A DNA stretch of 14,567 nucleotides. Source: CAG-390 sp051867815. Its GTDB lineage: Bacteria; Bacillota; Clostridia; Oscillospirales; CAG-272. Below are positions 1-6,953 of the stretch, piece after piece. The first letter of the stretch is position 1; every line of letters begins with the position of its first letter. The position numbers and the translations under genes were made by a program. The stretch spans positions 1-14,567 of the forward strand of contig JBJDZD010000050.1 in assembly GCA_051867815.1 (NCBI GenBank). The letters are read 5' to 3'. A model generated the notes under the pieces. The model ran no database searches. It saw only the letters and a list, made by a program, of their open reading frames with translations, and was not told the origin of the DNA.

Positions 1-425
1 TTCTTTTCAAGCTCCGGCTTTATGACATTCTCAACCACATATTCCTTAAGTACCATATCCGCGCCGCCTATGTGGTCGGAATCGGGATGAGTGAAGACGG
101 CGTAGCTGATCGTTTCCACACCGCATAGGTCGAGGTAATTCTTGAGCTGTTCTTCGGCGCTGTTTTCGCCGGCATCAATGAGGATGTCCCCCATGGGTGT
201 CCGTATAAGCGTCGAGTCGCCCTGACCGACATCAATGAAATGGTACTCAACCGTTCCAAGCTCGCCGGAGCTTGCGGTGACTCTCGCCGTCGTGGTTTCC
301 CCCGAGGTGGACACAGTGCCGTTAGCTCCGCCCGTCACAATTGCCGCGGCCACCGCAATCAGAACGATGAGCAGTATAAGCAGCGACGGAGCGGTTAGAT
401 TTTGTTTCTTTCTTTTCTTAGCCAT
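1..425 (-). CDS. MBL-fold (ComEC-like soluble) exported hydrolase, partial
   Basis: This open frame starts at ATG 425-423 and runs off the left edge, so only the first 141 residues are present. Residues 1-9 are lysine/arginine rich, about 14-31 form a hydrophobic helix (signal anchor or uncleaved signal peptide), and 35-58 are a low-complexity Gly/Ser/Thr linker. From about residue 59 the sequence is a metallo-beta-lactamase fold of the ComEC/DNA-internalisation subtype: FIDVGQGDS at 63-71, LIDAGE at 82-87 and the metal-site motif THPDSDHIGG at 112-121. Such stand-alone proteins are usually annotated 'MBL fold metallo-hydrolase' or 'ComEC/Rec2-related protein'; their substrates are mostly unknown, with phosphodiester bonds the common suggestion. 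A GGAG ribosome site (plus-strand CTCC 432-435) lies 6 bases before the ATG, behind a strong promoter. It is divergent from the yitT-comEC unit. The family call is firm; the function and the missing C-terminus are not. Confidence 0.88.
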   Translation of the reverse strand, partial: MAKKRKKQNLTAPSLLILLIVLIAVAAAIVTGGANGTVSTSGETTTARVTASSGELGTVEYHFIDVGQGDSTLIRTPMGDILIDAGENSAEEQLKNYLDLCGVETISYAVFTHPDSDHIGGADMVLKEYVVENVIKPELEK

Positions 426-451
426 GTGATTCTCCGATAGCTTTTTTCTAC

Positions 452-480
452 ATTATACACTTTTATTCGCCGCGATTCAA
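452..480 (-). promoter_or_regulatory. Sigma-A promoter for the MBL-fold gene
   Basis: Read on the minus strand, TTGAAT (480-475) is followed by a 17-base spacer and a perfect TATAAT (457-452). The start codon is at 425, giving a short leader. The box match and spacing are near consensus. Confidence 0.8.
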
Positions 481-520
481 GAGTTTTTTGCACTTTTTAA
501 AAGAAATTTCGCGATTCCGG

Positions 521-549
521 TTGAATATTTTCGTCTTTCGTGGTAAAAT
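521..549 (+). promoter_or_regulatory. Sigma-A promoter for yitT-comEC
   Basis: TTGAAT at 521-526, a 17-base spacer, then TAAAAT at 544-549. A GGAG at 567-570 precedes the ATG at 578. The -35 box is 40 bases from the -35 of the divergent MBL-gene promoter, so the two promoters are back to back and could share regulation. Confidence 0.7.
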
Positions 550-577
550 AGATAGAGAATAATTACGGAGAACTCCA

Positions 578-1459
578 ATGCTCAGCTTTAAAAACAAAAA
601 TCTGAAAAAGAATATATTTGATTTTATGATGCTCACGCTCGGTTCGGTCACGTTTGCAACGGGTGTTGCCTGTTTCCTTGACCCGAACAGCATCGCATCG
701 GGCGGTGTTTCGGGTATTGCGATTATAGTGACGAAATTCCTTGAAATGATCCCGACGGGTACGCTTATCACCTTAATAAACATCCCGATTATGATCATCG
801 GCACGATCAAATTCGGCTTCAAGTTTTTGGCGTCAACAATGTATGCAGTTCTCGTTTCATCGGCGGTAATAGATGTTTTGAGCGTATCGGTCGGCTCTTT
901 GACGGATAATCTCTTTCTGGCGACCGTTGCCGGAGCCGTTTTGGTGGGCGCGGGTATCGGACTTATATTCCGTTCGGGTGCAACGTCCGGCGGAACCGAC
1001 GTTATAGTCAAACTCCTTCGCCTGAAATTCAGACATTTGCCCACGGGTGCGATCTTCGGCGTGGTAGACGGATGCGTTTGCCTTTTATCCGGTATCGTGT
1101 TTAAGAATATCGAGATAACCATTTATGCCTTTATCGCGCTGATGGTTCAGGGCTTTGTTATGAACAAGGTGCTTTACGGCGGCGACGGCGCCAGAATGAT
1201 CTACGTTATCAGCTCCAAAAACACCGTAATTGCGAACAGATTGATGAAGGAGGTTGACGTCGGAGCGACCTTCGTTCGCGGCTTCGGAGCATATACGGGC
1301 GACGAGAAGGAAGTCCTCATGGTCGTAATGCGTGCAAAACAGCTGCCGCAGGTCAAAGATGTTGTCAGACAGGAGGACGACAAAGCTTTTATGATAGTAA
1401 CGAACGCCACCTCCGTTTTCGGAGAGGGCTTTAAGCGGCACGATTCAGAAGAGGTATAA
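578..1459 (+). CDS. YitT family membrane protein (DUF161 + DUF2179)
   Basis: A 293-residue integral membrane protein with the YitT layout: a basic N-terminus, five or six hydrophobic segments over about residues 13-200, and a soluble C-terminal DUF2179 domain over about 205-285. The motif RSGATSGGTDVIVKLL (near residues 131-146) matches the conserved Gly/Thr-rich loop of the family, and GGVSGIAII near residue 43 is also typical. The molecular function of YitT proteins is not established; they are common in multiple copies in Bacilli and Clostridia. The length is normal for the family. The start is supported by GGAG at 567-570, 7 bases upstream, and by a promoter at 521-549. The stop codon is one base before the comEC ATG, so the two genes are surely co-transcribed. 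No oddities are seen. The family call is confident; no substrate can be given. Confidence 0.9.
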   Translation: MLSFKNKNLKKNIFDFMMLTLGSVTFATGVACFLDPNSIASGGVSGIAIIVTKFLEMIPTGTLITLINIPIMIIGTIKFGFKFLASTMYAVLVSSAVIDVLSVSVGSLTDNLFLATVAGAVLVGAGIGLIFRSGATSGGTDVIVKLLRLKFRHLPTGAIFGVVDGCVCLLSGIVFKNIEITIYAFIALMVQGFVMNKVLYGGDGARMIYVISSKNTVIANRLMKEVDVGATFVRGFGAYTGDEKEVLMVVMRAKQLPQVKDVVRQEDDKAFMIVTNATSVFGEGFKRHDSEEV

Positions 1460-1460
1460 A

Positions 1461-3758
1461 ATGAATGTTTTCGGCGGCAGGCCGGGATTTGCGGCGGGAG
1501 TCACGGCAATAATTGCCATTCTCGCCGTTGCTTTTTTCACGCCCTCCGTTCCGATCACCTTGTTGATCGTTTGTGCGCTTGTCGCGGCTGTGCTTGCCGT
1601 TCTTTGCGCTTGCCGTTACATAACGCCGTACCGGCTTTTGTCGTGCCTGATCGTAACTGTCGTTTTTGCCGCAGCCCTGCTTCGCGGAATGACGACCTTC
1701 AACACGTCCTCCGACGAGCTGAACGGATTTTCGGGTGAGGACAGGTATATTCACGCCACGGTACGGGAGCGGCGGAGCTATTCGGACTTTTATTCCGTTT
1801 ATACCGTAAAGCTCAATTCAATTGACGGCAATGCGTGCGACGCGCTTGCCGTGCTCAACTGCGAATACAACTCAGACCTTCAGGTCGGCTACGAGTTCGT
1901 CCTGCGCCGTGCATCGATCGCCTACGTTCCGGAATTGTCACCCGACTATGCGATATCCCCGGTCTCGGAAAATATATTTCTTTCCGTCGATTCCGTTTCT
2001 CCGGATGATTGTATCATCCTTTCCGAGGACAATTACACAGCTTCCGACCGCTTGCGCTCCCTCAATTCATTTTTGTCCGCAAAGCTTCGCCATGAGATAG
2101 GCGGAGAGGAGGGAAGACTTGCCGCCGCAATGCTTCTCGGAGATAGAAGTGCGTTGAGTTTGCAAACGCGCCGCGATTTTGCAAGGTCGGGGCTTTCCCA
2201 TTATCTTGCGGTAAGCGGACTGCACGTTTCGATAATAATCTGTATAGTCGCCTTCCTATTAATGCATTTGCGCATCAAAAAGATATACATAAACCTGTTG
2301 CTTGCGGTGTTTGCTCTGCTTTATCTGCTTTTGCTCGGCTTTCCCGTCAGCGCGGTCAGATCGGTCGTTATGCTTGCGCTCGTTTTCATGGCTTACTCAA
2401 TGGGCGACAACGCCGATCCCCTTAATTCCCTCGGCATAGCCGCCGCACTTATCGTACTTATAAGCCCAACTTCGGTGTTTGACGCCGGATTTATCCTTTC
2501 GTTTGCGGCAACTGCGGGAATCGTATGCTTTATGCCGATCTTGAACTCTGCACTTAACAAGCTTTTCCGGAAAACAGAAAAGCAAAAACGACCTAAGCTA
2601 AAAGCCGTACTCAAAAGCGTGCTCGGCTTCGTTTTCGGAACTCTTATCAGCACGTCGGCGGCGCTGTCGTTGACTCTACTGCCGTCGGCGTTTATTTTCG
2701 GCGAGATATCCGTCATGTGCTTCTACTCGAATTTTGCCGCCGCGTTCGTGGGAGCGCCCCTGCTCGGCTCAACGCTCTTTTATCTGCTTCTCGGCAATAT
2801 CCCGTACGTCGGCGAAGGACTTATATTCGTCATAAGAACGTGCGCGCGTTATCTTATCGACCTTACCGCGCGACTTTCCGAAACAAAGGGCGCGCTCATA
2901 TCGCTCACGTCAAAGCACGCGACAGTCATCGTTCTTACTTTCAGCTTGCTGATATACGTATTCCTTGTCGTCAAGTTCAAAAACAAAAAGTCTCTGATTG
3001 CCTTGCCGCTTGCGTATCCGCTTGTCCTCGTTGCACTTGTGATTTCCGCAAACTCCGGGTTTGCCGCAAAGCCCGAAATCACGTTTTTGGCAACGGGCAG
3101 GGATGAATGTGCACTTGTCGCATACGAAAACAGTACGGCGTTGATTGATATCTCGGATGGATCACTCAGCCGCCTGCGAATGATCGGAGAAGAGGCACAT
3201 GCGTCCGGGTATACCGAATTTGATACCCTTATATTGACGCATTACCATACGGGCCATATTTCGTCCGTTTCGCGTTTCGTTGCCGAGGAAAAGGTGCGCT
3301 CCGTGGTGCTTCCGTACCCCGAAAACGAAAACGATGGATGGATAATGCGGCAAATATCCGATATGCTCGCCTCGCGCGGCATCCCCTGCGGGGTGGTTTC
3401 GAGTGGCGGATCGGTCGATCTGCCGGGTGAGCTTCGGCTCCGCATCTCGGACATCACTCGCCTTGAACGCTCGAACCACCCGATGATATCGTTTTCCGTT
3501 TACTCAAACGGCATGAAGATATCCTATGTGGGCGAGTCCGCATGGGAATCGGACAAGCTTGCAGATGTTCTCAACGATTGCGATATCGCTGTTTTCGGCA
3601 GTCACGGACCGATTGCAAAAACGGAGTATTCCTCGCTGCCGGATTCGGCGTACGAATATGTGTTTCTTGACGGCGCACCGCTTGATTTCTTCCGCGGCTT
3701 GCATGCCGATACCGTTACCGTGAATGTCGGCAGAAGAAAGATCACCTTTACCGACTGA
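1461..3758 (+). CDS. comEC: ComEC/Rec2 family DNA-uptake channel with degenerate C-terminal MBL domain
   Basis: A 765-residue protein with the three-part ComEC order. It has an N-terminal membrane segment cluster (about 8-78) followed by a DUF4131/OB-like stretch (about 90-165). The Competence domain with many hydrophobic helices (about 215-520) includes the family signature SHYLAVSGLHVS near 247-258. A C-terminal MBL-like domain follows (about 537-765). ComEC carries single-stranded DNA across the cell membrane in natural transformation. In this copy the MBL motifs are eroded. The expected HxHxDH appears as HYHTGH at 594-599, with Gly598 where the metal-binding Asp should be. FxDVGQGD is replaced by FLATGRDE, TGD by GES (691-693), and HHGS by SHGP (714-717). 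The nuclease role often proposed for this domain is therefore doubtful here. A GAGG site at 1451-1454 precedes the ATG, which follows the yitT stop by one base. comEA was not seen nearby. Confidence 0.9.
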   Translation: MNVFGGRPGFAAGVTAIIAILAVAFFTPSVPITLLIVCALVAAVLAVLCACRYITPYRLLSCLIVTVVFAAALLRGMTTFNTSSDELNGFSGEDRYIHATVRERRSYSDFYSVYTVKLNSIDGNACDALAVLNCEYNSDLQVGYEFVLRRASIAYVPELSPDYAISPVSENIFLSVDSVSPDDCIILSEDNYTASDRLRSLNSFLSAKLRHEIGGEEGRLAAAMLLGDRSALSLQTRRDFARSGLSHYLAVSGLHVSIIICIVAFLLMHLRIKKIYINLLLAVFALLYLLLLGFPVSAVRSVVMLALVFMAYSMGDNADPLNSLGIAAALIVLISPTSVFDAGFILSFAATAGIVCFMPILNSALNKLFRKTEKQKRPKLKAVLKSVLGFVFGTLISTSAALSLTLLPSAFIFGEISVMCFYSNFAAAFVGAPLLGSTLFYLLLGNIPYVGEGLIFVIRTCARYLIDLTARLSETKGALISLTSKHATVIVLTFSLLIYVFLVVKFKNKKSLIALPLAYPLVLVALVISANSGFAAKPEITFLATGRDECALVAYENSTALIDISDGSLSRLRMIGEEAHASGYTEFDTLILTHYHTGHISSVSRFVAEEKVRSVVLPYPENENDGWIMRQISDMLASRGIPCGVVSSGGSVDLPGELRLRISDITRLERSNHPMISFSVYSNGMKISYVGESAWESDKLADVLNDCDIAVFGSHGPIAKTEYSSLPDSAYEYVFLDGAPLDFFRGLHADTVTVNVGRRKITFTD

Positions 3759-3820
3759 CGTATTTGTGCGATTTGTGATATTTTTTTGTCGAAAGATGTG
3801 GATTTTTGTGAAAAAATCAG

Positions 3821-3849
3821 TTGACATCGGTGAAAAAAAGTGATACAAT
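3821..3849 (+). promoter_or_regulatory. Consensus sigma-A promoter of the purine-transport operon
   Basis: A perfect TTGACA at 3821-3826, a 17-base spacer, then TACAAT (5 of 6) at 3844-3849. Transcription would start near 3856, about 11 bases before the riboswitch P1 helix. The DNA around and upstream of the -35 box is A/T rich, including a 7-bp A/T hairpin at 3801-3818 and A-tracts that may act as an UP element. This is the best promoter in the window. Confidence 0.88.
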
Positions 3850-3866
3850 ATAACCATAATACCGTT

Positions 3867-3935
3867 GCTTATATAATATCTGAAATATGGTCAGAAAGTC
3901 TCTACCGGATAACCGTAAATAATCCGACTATAAGC
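3867..3935 (+). promoter_or_regulatory. Purine riboswitch aptamer, guanine/hypoxanthine type
   Basis: All parts of a G-box aptamer are visible. P1 is GCTTATA (3867-3873) pairing perfectly with TATAAGC (3929-3935). P2 is TCTGA (3879-3883) with TCAGA (3891-3895), enclosing L2 AATATGG. J2/3 reads GTCTCTACC (3898-3906). P3 is CGGAT (3906-3910) with ATCCG (3922-3926), enclosing an L3 with CCGTAAA. The GG of L2 and CC of L3 can form the known loop-loop contact. The ligand-selecting residue in J3/1 is C (GACTA, C3928), corresponding to C74 of the xpt aptamer. This specifies guanine or hypoxanthine; adenine aptamers have U there. U47 and U51 equivalents are kept. The base at position 48 is C, a flipped-out position that varies in the family. 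The aptamer heads the leader of a BMP/ABC nucleoside-importer operon, a standard location. Confidence 0.94.
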
Positions 3936-3966
3936 CCCCCACGTCAAACACTGTAAGTGTTTCTAT

Positions 3967-4010
3967 CGGGAGATAAGTCGGAGCAGGCTTATCTCCCGCT
4001 TTGTGTTTTC
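3967..4010 (+). terminator. Riboswitch expression platform: intrinsic terminator
   Basis: A perfect 11-bp stem, CGGGAGATAAG (3967-3977) with CTTATCTCCCG (3988-3998), has a 10-base loop and is followed by the U-rich CTTTGTGTTTTC. The P1 3' strand plus flanks, ATAAGCC (3930-3936), can instead pair 7 bp with GGCTTAT (3986-3992) inside the 3' terminator arm. This makes an antiterminator that also opens P1. A small hairpin, AAACACT-GTA-AGTGTTT (3946-3962), sits between the two arms. Ligand binding should therefore favour termination (an OFF switch). Confidence 0.85.
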
Positions 4011-4056
4011 AGCACGTGGTGCTGTCAATAAATTCAATTCATTTATGGAGGAAACC

Positions 4057-5271
4057 ATGAAAAAAGTACTCGCGCTTATCCTCGCTGTCCTTATGCTCGC
4101 TTCCGCTGTTGCTGCATTTGCATCCTGCGGCGAGGCAAAGGATGAATTCAAAGTAGGATTTATCTTCCTGCACGACGAAAACTCCACCTACGACAAGAAC
4201 TTCATTGACGCTGCCGATGCAGCTGCAGCTGCTCTAGGCCTTAAGCCCGAGCAGGTAATCAAGAAGGTCAACATTCCCGAAAGCTCTGCGTGCTACGATG
4301 CGGCTTGCGAGCTTGTTGATGACGGCTGTGACCTCATCTTCGCAGATTCCTTCGGACATGAGTCCTACATTCTGCAGGCAGCTAAGGAATATCCCGACGT
4401 TCAGTTCTTCCATGCTACCGGTACGACCGCTCACACCGAAAAGCTCCCCAACTTCCACAATGCGTTTGCCTCCATCTATGAGGGACGTTACTGCGCAGGT
4501 ATTGCCGCAGGCATGAAGCTCAACGAGATGATCGCGGCAGGCACGATCACCGCAGAGCAGGCAGTAGTCGGTTATGTCGGCGCTTGGCCCTATGCAGAGG
4601 TCAAGTCCGGCTATACCTCCTTCTTCCTCGGCATTCGCTCCGTATGCCCCAGCGCTACCATGAAGGTTGAGTACACCAACTCCTGGTTTGATATCGGTCT
4701 TGAGAGAGAAGCAGCTCTCAACCTCATCAACAACGGTTGCGTTCTCATCAGCCAGCACGCCGACTCCGAGGGTGCCCCCAAGGCTTGCGAAGAGAAGGGC
4801 GTTCCCAATGTTGCGTACAATATCAACACGCAGAGTATCGCTCCCAATACCGCTCTCATCTCCTCCAAGATCGACTGGACTCCTTACATGAAGCTCATCA
4901 TCGAAAAGACCATGGCAGGTAAGGGCAGCGAGATTCCTTACGACTGGTGCGGAGGTTTCAACGAGGGCGCAGTTGCTCTTACCGAGCTTAACACCACTCT
5001 TGCCGCTGAAGGTACTCAGGAAGCAATCGACGCCGCTATCGCCGCCTTCAAGGCAGGCACTCTCAAGGTATTCGATACCTCCAAGTTCACCGTTAACGGT
5101 CAGCCCTTGACAGAGTATCTTGCAGACGTTGACAGCGATGCCGCATTCACTCCCGATACCAACGTTATCGTCACCAAGGACGGCGTAACGTACTTCGACG
5201 AGTCTGCGGACGGCAAGCGTTCCGCTCCTTACTTCGATATCATCATCGACGGTATCACCGCGGCACAGTAA
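4057..5271 (+). CDS. BMP family nucleoside-binding lipoprotein of an ABC importer
   Basis: 404 residues. The start at 4057 is chosen because GGAGG at 4047-4051 lies 5 bases upstream and because translation from there gives a clean lipoprotein signal. MKK is followed by a hydrophobic stretch and the lipobox FASC, with lipidated Cys24. In-frame codons further upstream begin inside the riboswitch terminator tail and are not credible. The mature protein is a type I periplasmic-binding fold of the basic membrane protein (BMP/PnrA/Med) family: KVGFIFLHDENSTYDKNF at the start, DLIFADSFGHE for strand/loop 3-4, FFHATGT, and NAFASIYEGRYCAGIAAG as in PnrA and NupN. The family captures purine nucleosides outside the membrane and delivers them to the permeases. 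The guanine riboswitch ahead and the ATPase and permease genes behind support this. Codons look strongly biased (TTC, AAG, CTC), as expected for a highly expressed binding protein. Confidence 0.92.
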   Translation: MKKVLALILAVLMLASAVAAFASCGEAKDEFKVGFIFLHDENSTYDKNFIDAADAAAAALGLKPEQVIKKVNIPESSACYDAACELVDDGCDLIFADSFGHESYILQAAKEYPDVQFFHATGTTAHTEKLPNFHNAFASIYEGRYCAGIAAGMKLNEMIAAGTITAEQAVVGYVGAWPYAEVKSGYTSFFLGIRSVCPSATMKVEYTNSWFDIGLEREAALNLINNGCVLISQHADSEGAPKACEEKGVPNVAYNINTQSIAPNTALISSKIDWTPYMKLIIEKTMAGKGSEIPYDWCGGFNEGAVALTELNTTLAAEGTQEAIDAAIAAFKAGTLKVFDTSKFTVNGQPLTEYLADVDSDAAFTPDTNVIVTKDGVTYFDESADGKRSAPYFDIIIDGITAAQ

Positions 5272-5289
5272 TCAGAAATCATACTTATA

Positions 5290-5316
5290 GGGGATGCCGA
5301 AATTTTCGGCATCCCC
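5290..5316 (+). terminator. Intra-operon hairpin (partial terminator or mRNA stabiliser)
   Basis: GGGGATGCCGA (5290-5300) pairs perfectly with TCGGCATCCCC (5306-5316) around a 5-base AATTT loop. The stem is 11 bp and very stable, but it is followed by AAAGGTGTTT rather than a run of T. It lies 18 bases after the lipoprotein stop codon. It therefore probably protects or partly limits the transcript rather than ending it. Confidence 0.6.
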
Positions 5317-5350
5317 AAAGGTGTTTATCATATCGGAATTTTCATGCGAG

Positions 5351-5368
5351 AGCAAAAGTTATTTTGCT
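5351..5368 (+). repeat. Second inverted repeat in the lipoprotein-ATPase gap
   Basis: AGCAAAA (5351-5357) pairs with TTTTGCT (5362-5368) around GTTA, extendable by a G-T and an A-T pair outward. It follows the stronger 5290-5316 hairpin in the same 137-base gap. It could be a processing site or a weak stem just upstream of the ATPase ribosome site. Its role is unknown. Confidence 0.45.
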
Positions 5369-5408
5369 TTGGGATGTTGATTTCGGCTTAATGAAAGGAA
5401 TCGAAAAC

Positions 5409-6953
5409 ATGGATAACGTTGCAATCGAACTGCGCGGAATTACAAAACGCTTCGGACACGTCGTTGCCAACAAAAACGTCAATCTTACCGTATGCAGTGG
5501 CGAGATCCTTTCCCTGCTCGGGGAGAACGGAAGCGGAAAGACAACGCTGATGAATATGATATCGGGTATTTACCACCCGGACGAGGGTCAGATCTTCATC
5601 GGCGGAGAGGCGGTCACGATCAATTCTCCCCACGATGCCTTCAATTACAAGATAGGAATGATCCACCAGCATTTTAAGCTGGTCGATCTTTTTACAGCCG
5701 CGGAGAATATCGTTCTCGGCCTTGATGAAAAGGGCAAGTTCGATATCAAAACCATATCGGCAAAGGTCGCGCAGATCAGCGCAAAGTACGGCTTTGAAAT
5801 CGACCCCAACAAAAAAATATACGAGATGTCTGTCTCCGAAAAGCAGACCGTTGAGATCATCAAGGTGCTTTACCGCGGCGCGGACATCCTCATCCTCGAT
5901 GAGCCGACGGCCGTTCTCACTCCCCAGGAAACGCGCAAGCTCTTCGACATCCTCCGCCGCATGCGTGACGACGGCAAGGCAATCATCATCATAACGCACA
6001 AGCTGCACGAGGTGCTTGAGCTGTCCGATAAGGTGGCAGTACTTCGTCACGGCGAATACGTCGGCACGGTCAATACCGTCGAGGCTGACGAAAATCTTCT
6101 TACCGAGATGATGGTCGGTAAGAAGGTTGAGCTTAATATCGAACGCCCCGAACCCGTAGAACCCGTAGATCGCCTTGTCGTTGAGCATATTGACTGTAAG
6201 AGCCGTGACGGTGTCAAGCTCCTTGACGACGTCAGCTTCACGGCTCGTTCGGGCGAGATACTCGGAATTGCTGGAATTGCCGGAAGCGGTCAGCGTGAGC
6301 TTCTTGAGGCGATCGCGGGTCTGCAGAAGCTGGACGGAGGCTCGATTATCTACCACAACCCCAAAACCGGCAAGGAAGAAAACCTGCGCGATAAAACTCC
6401 TCTGGAAATACGCGAGCTTGGCGTGCGTTTGTCCTTCGTGCCGGAAGACAGGCTCGGAATGGGACTTGTGGGCAATATGAGCGTCGTGGACAATATGATG
6501 CTCCGCAGCTATCGCCGCGGCAAGAGTGTTTTTCTCGAACGCCGTCGCCCGGCAGAGCTGGCGGATAAGATAATCAAGGATCTTGAGGTCGTTACCCCCG
6601 ATGCGCAGACACCCGTTCGCACCCTGTCCGGCGGTAACGTTCAGAAAATACTGCTCGGCCGCGAGATCTCGTCCTCACCCACGTTGCTCATGGCGGCTTA
6701 TCCCGTGCGCGGCCTTGATATCAACTCGTCGTATCTCATTTACGACCTGCTCAACGACCAGAAAAAGAAGGGCGTCGCCGTTATTTTCGTCGGTGAGGAC
6801 CTCGACGTCCTTCTCGATCTTTGCGACCGCATCCTCGTCATAGGCGGCGGACGAATAACCGGCATCCTTGATGCTCGAAAGGCAACGAAAAACGAGGTAG
6901 GCTACCTCATGACAAAGACCGACCGAAAGGAGGATCTGACAGATGCAGAATAA
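5409..6953 (+). CDS. ABC transporter ATPase with two nucleotide-binding domains, nucleoside uptake (NupO/YufO type)
   Basis: A cytoplasmic energy-coupling subunit of 514 residues with tandem NBDs, the standard partner of BMP lipoproteins. NBD1 has Walker A GENGSGKTT (38-46), a family-type signature SVSEKQ, and Walker B ILILDEP (160-166). NBD2 has the degenerate Walker A GIAGSGQRE (289-297) without the lysine, signature LSGGN (406-410), AAYPVRGLD in the Walker B/D-loop region, and VGEDLDV after it. Asymmetric NBDs of this kind are usual in the sugar/nucleoside ATPase group, so the loss in NBD2 is not a defect. The start at 5409 is preferred over an upstream in-frame TTG at 5364 because homologues begin close to the VAIELRGITKRFG strand and AAGGA lies at 5395-5399. 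It overlaps the next gene by 11 bases. Confidence 0.92.
   Translation: MDNVAIELRGITKRFGHVVANKNVNLTVCSGEILSLLGENGSGKTTLMNMISGIYHPDEGQIFIGGEAVTINSPHDAFNYKIGMIHQHFKLVDLFTAAENIVLGLDEKGKFDIKTISAKVAQISAKYGFEIDPNKKIYEMSVSEKQTVEIIKVLYRGADILILDEPTAVLTPQETRKLFDILRRMRDDGKAIIIITHKLHEVLELSDKVAVLRHGEYVGTVNTVEADENLLTEMMVGKKVELNIERPEPVEPVDRLVVEHIDCKSRDGVKLLDDVSFTARSGEILGIAGIAGSGQRELLEAIAGLQKLDGGSIIYHNPKTGKEENLRDKTPLEIRELGVRLSFVPEDRLGMGLVGNMSVVDNMMLRSYRRGKSVFLERRRPAELADKIIKDLEVVTPDAQTPVRTLSGGNVQKILLGREISSSPTLLMAAYPVRGLDINSSYLIYDLLNDQKKKGVAVIFVGEDLDVLLDLCDRILVIGGGRITGILDARKATKNEVGYLMTKTDRKEDLTDAE

Noticed and set aside
463..1122. Minus-strand open frame of 219 codons
   Set aside because: Antisense to the YitT gene, which has promoter, ribosome site and family motifs. 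The antisense product shows no family features and has no ribosome site.
3867..3935. 2'-deoxyguanosine or adenine version of the purine riboswitch
   Set aside because: The residue matching position 74 is C, not U, so not adenine. The U47 and U51 equivalents in J2/3 are standard, so the changes marking known 2'-deoxyguanosine variants are not seen. The C at position 48 is a tolerated site.
4003..4056. Upstream GTG start for the BMP lipoprotein
   Set aside because: It would start inside the tail of the riboswitch terminator and spoil the signal peptide. ATG 4057 has a perfect GGAGG.
6264..6300. Loss of the Walker A lysine in the second NBD as a broken ATPase
   Set aside because: A degenerate second NBD is the normal state in this double-NBD sugar/nucleoside ATPase group, so it is not evidence of decay.
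5388..6356. Minus-strand open frame of 322 codons
   Set aside because: Lies entirely opposite the ABC ATPase gene, whose Walker motifs are unmistakable. The long frame is a by-product of codon bias in the sense gene.
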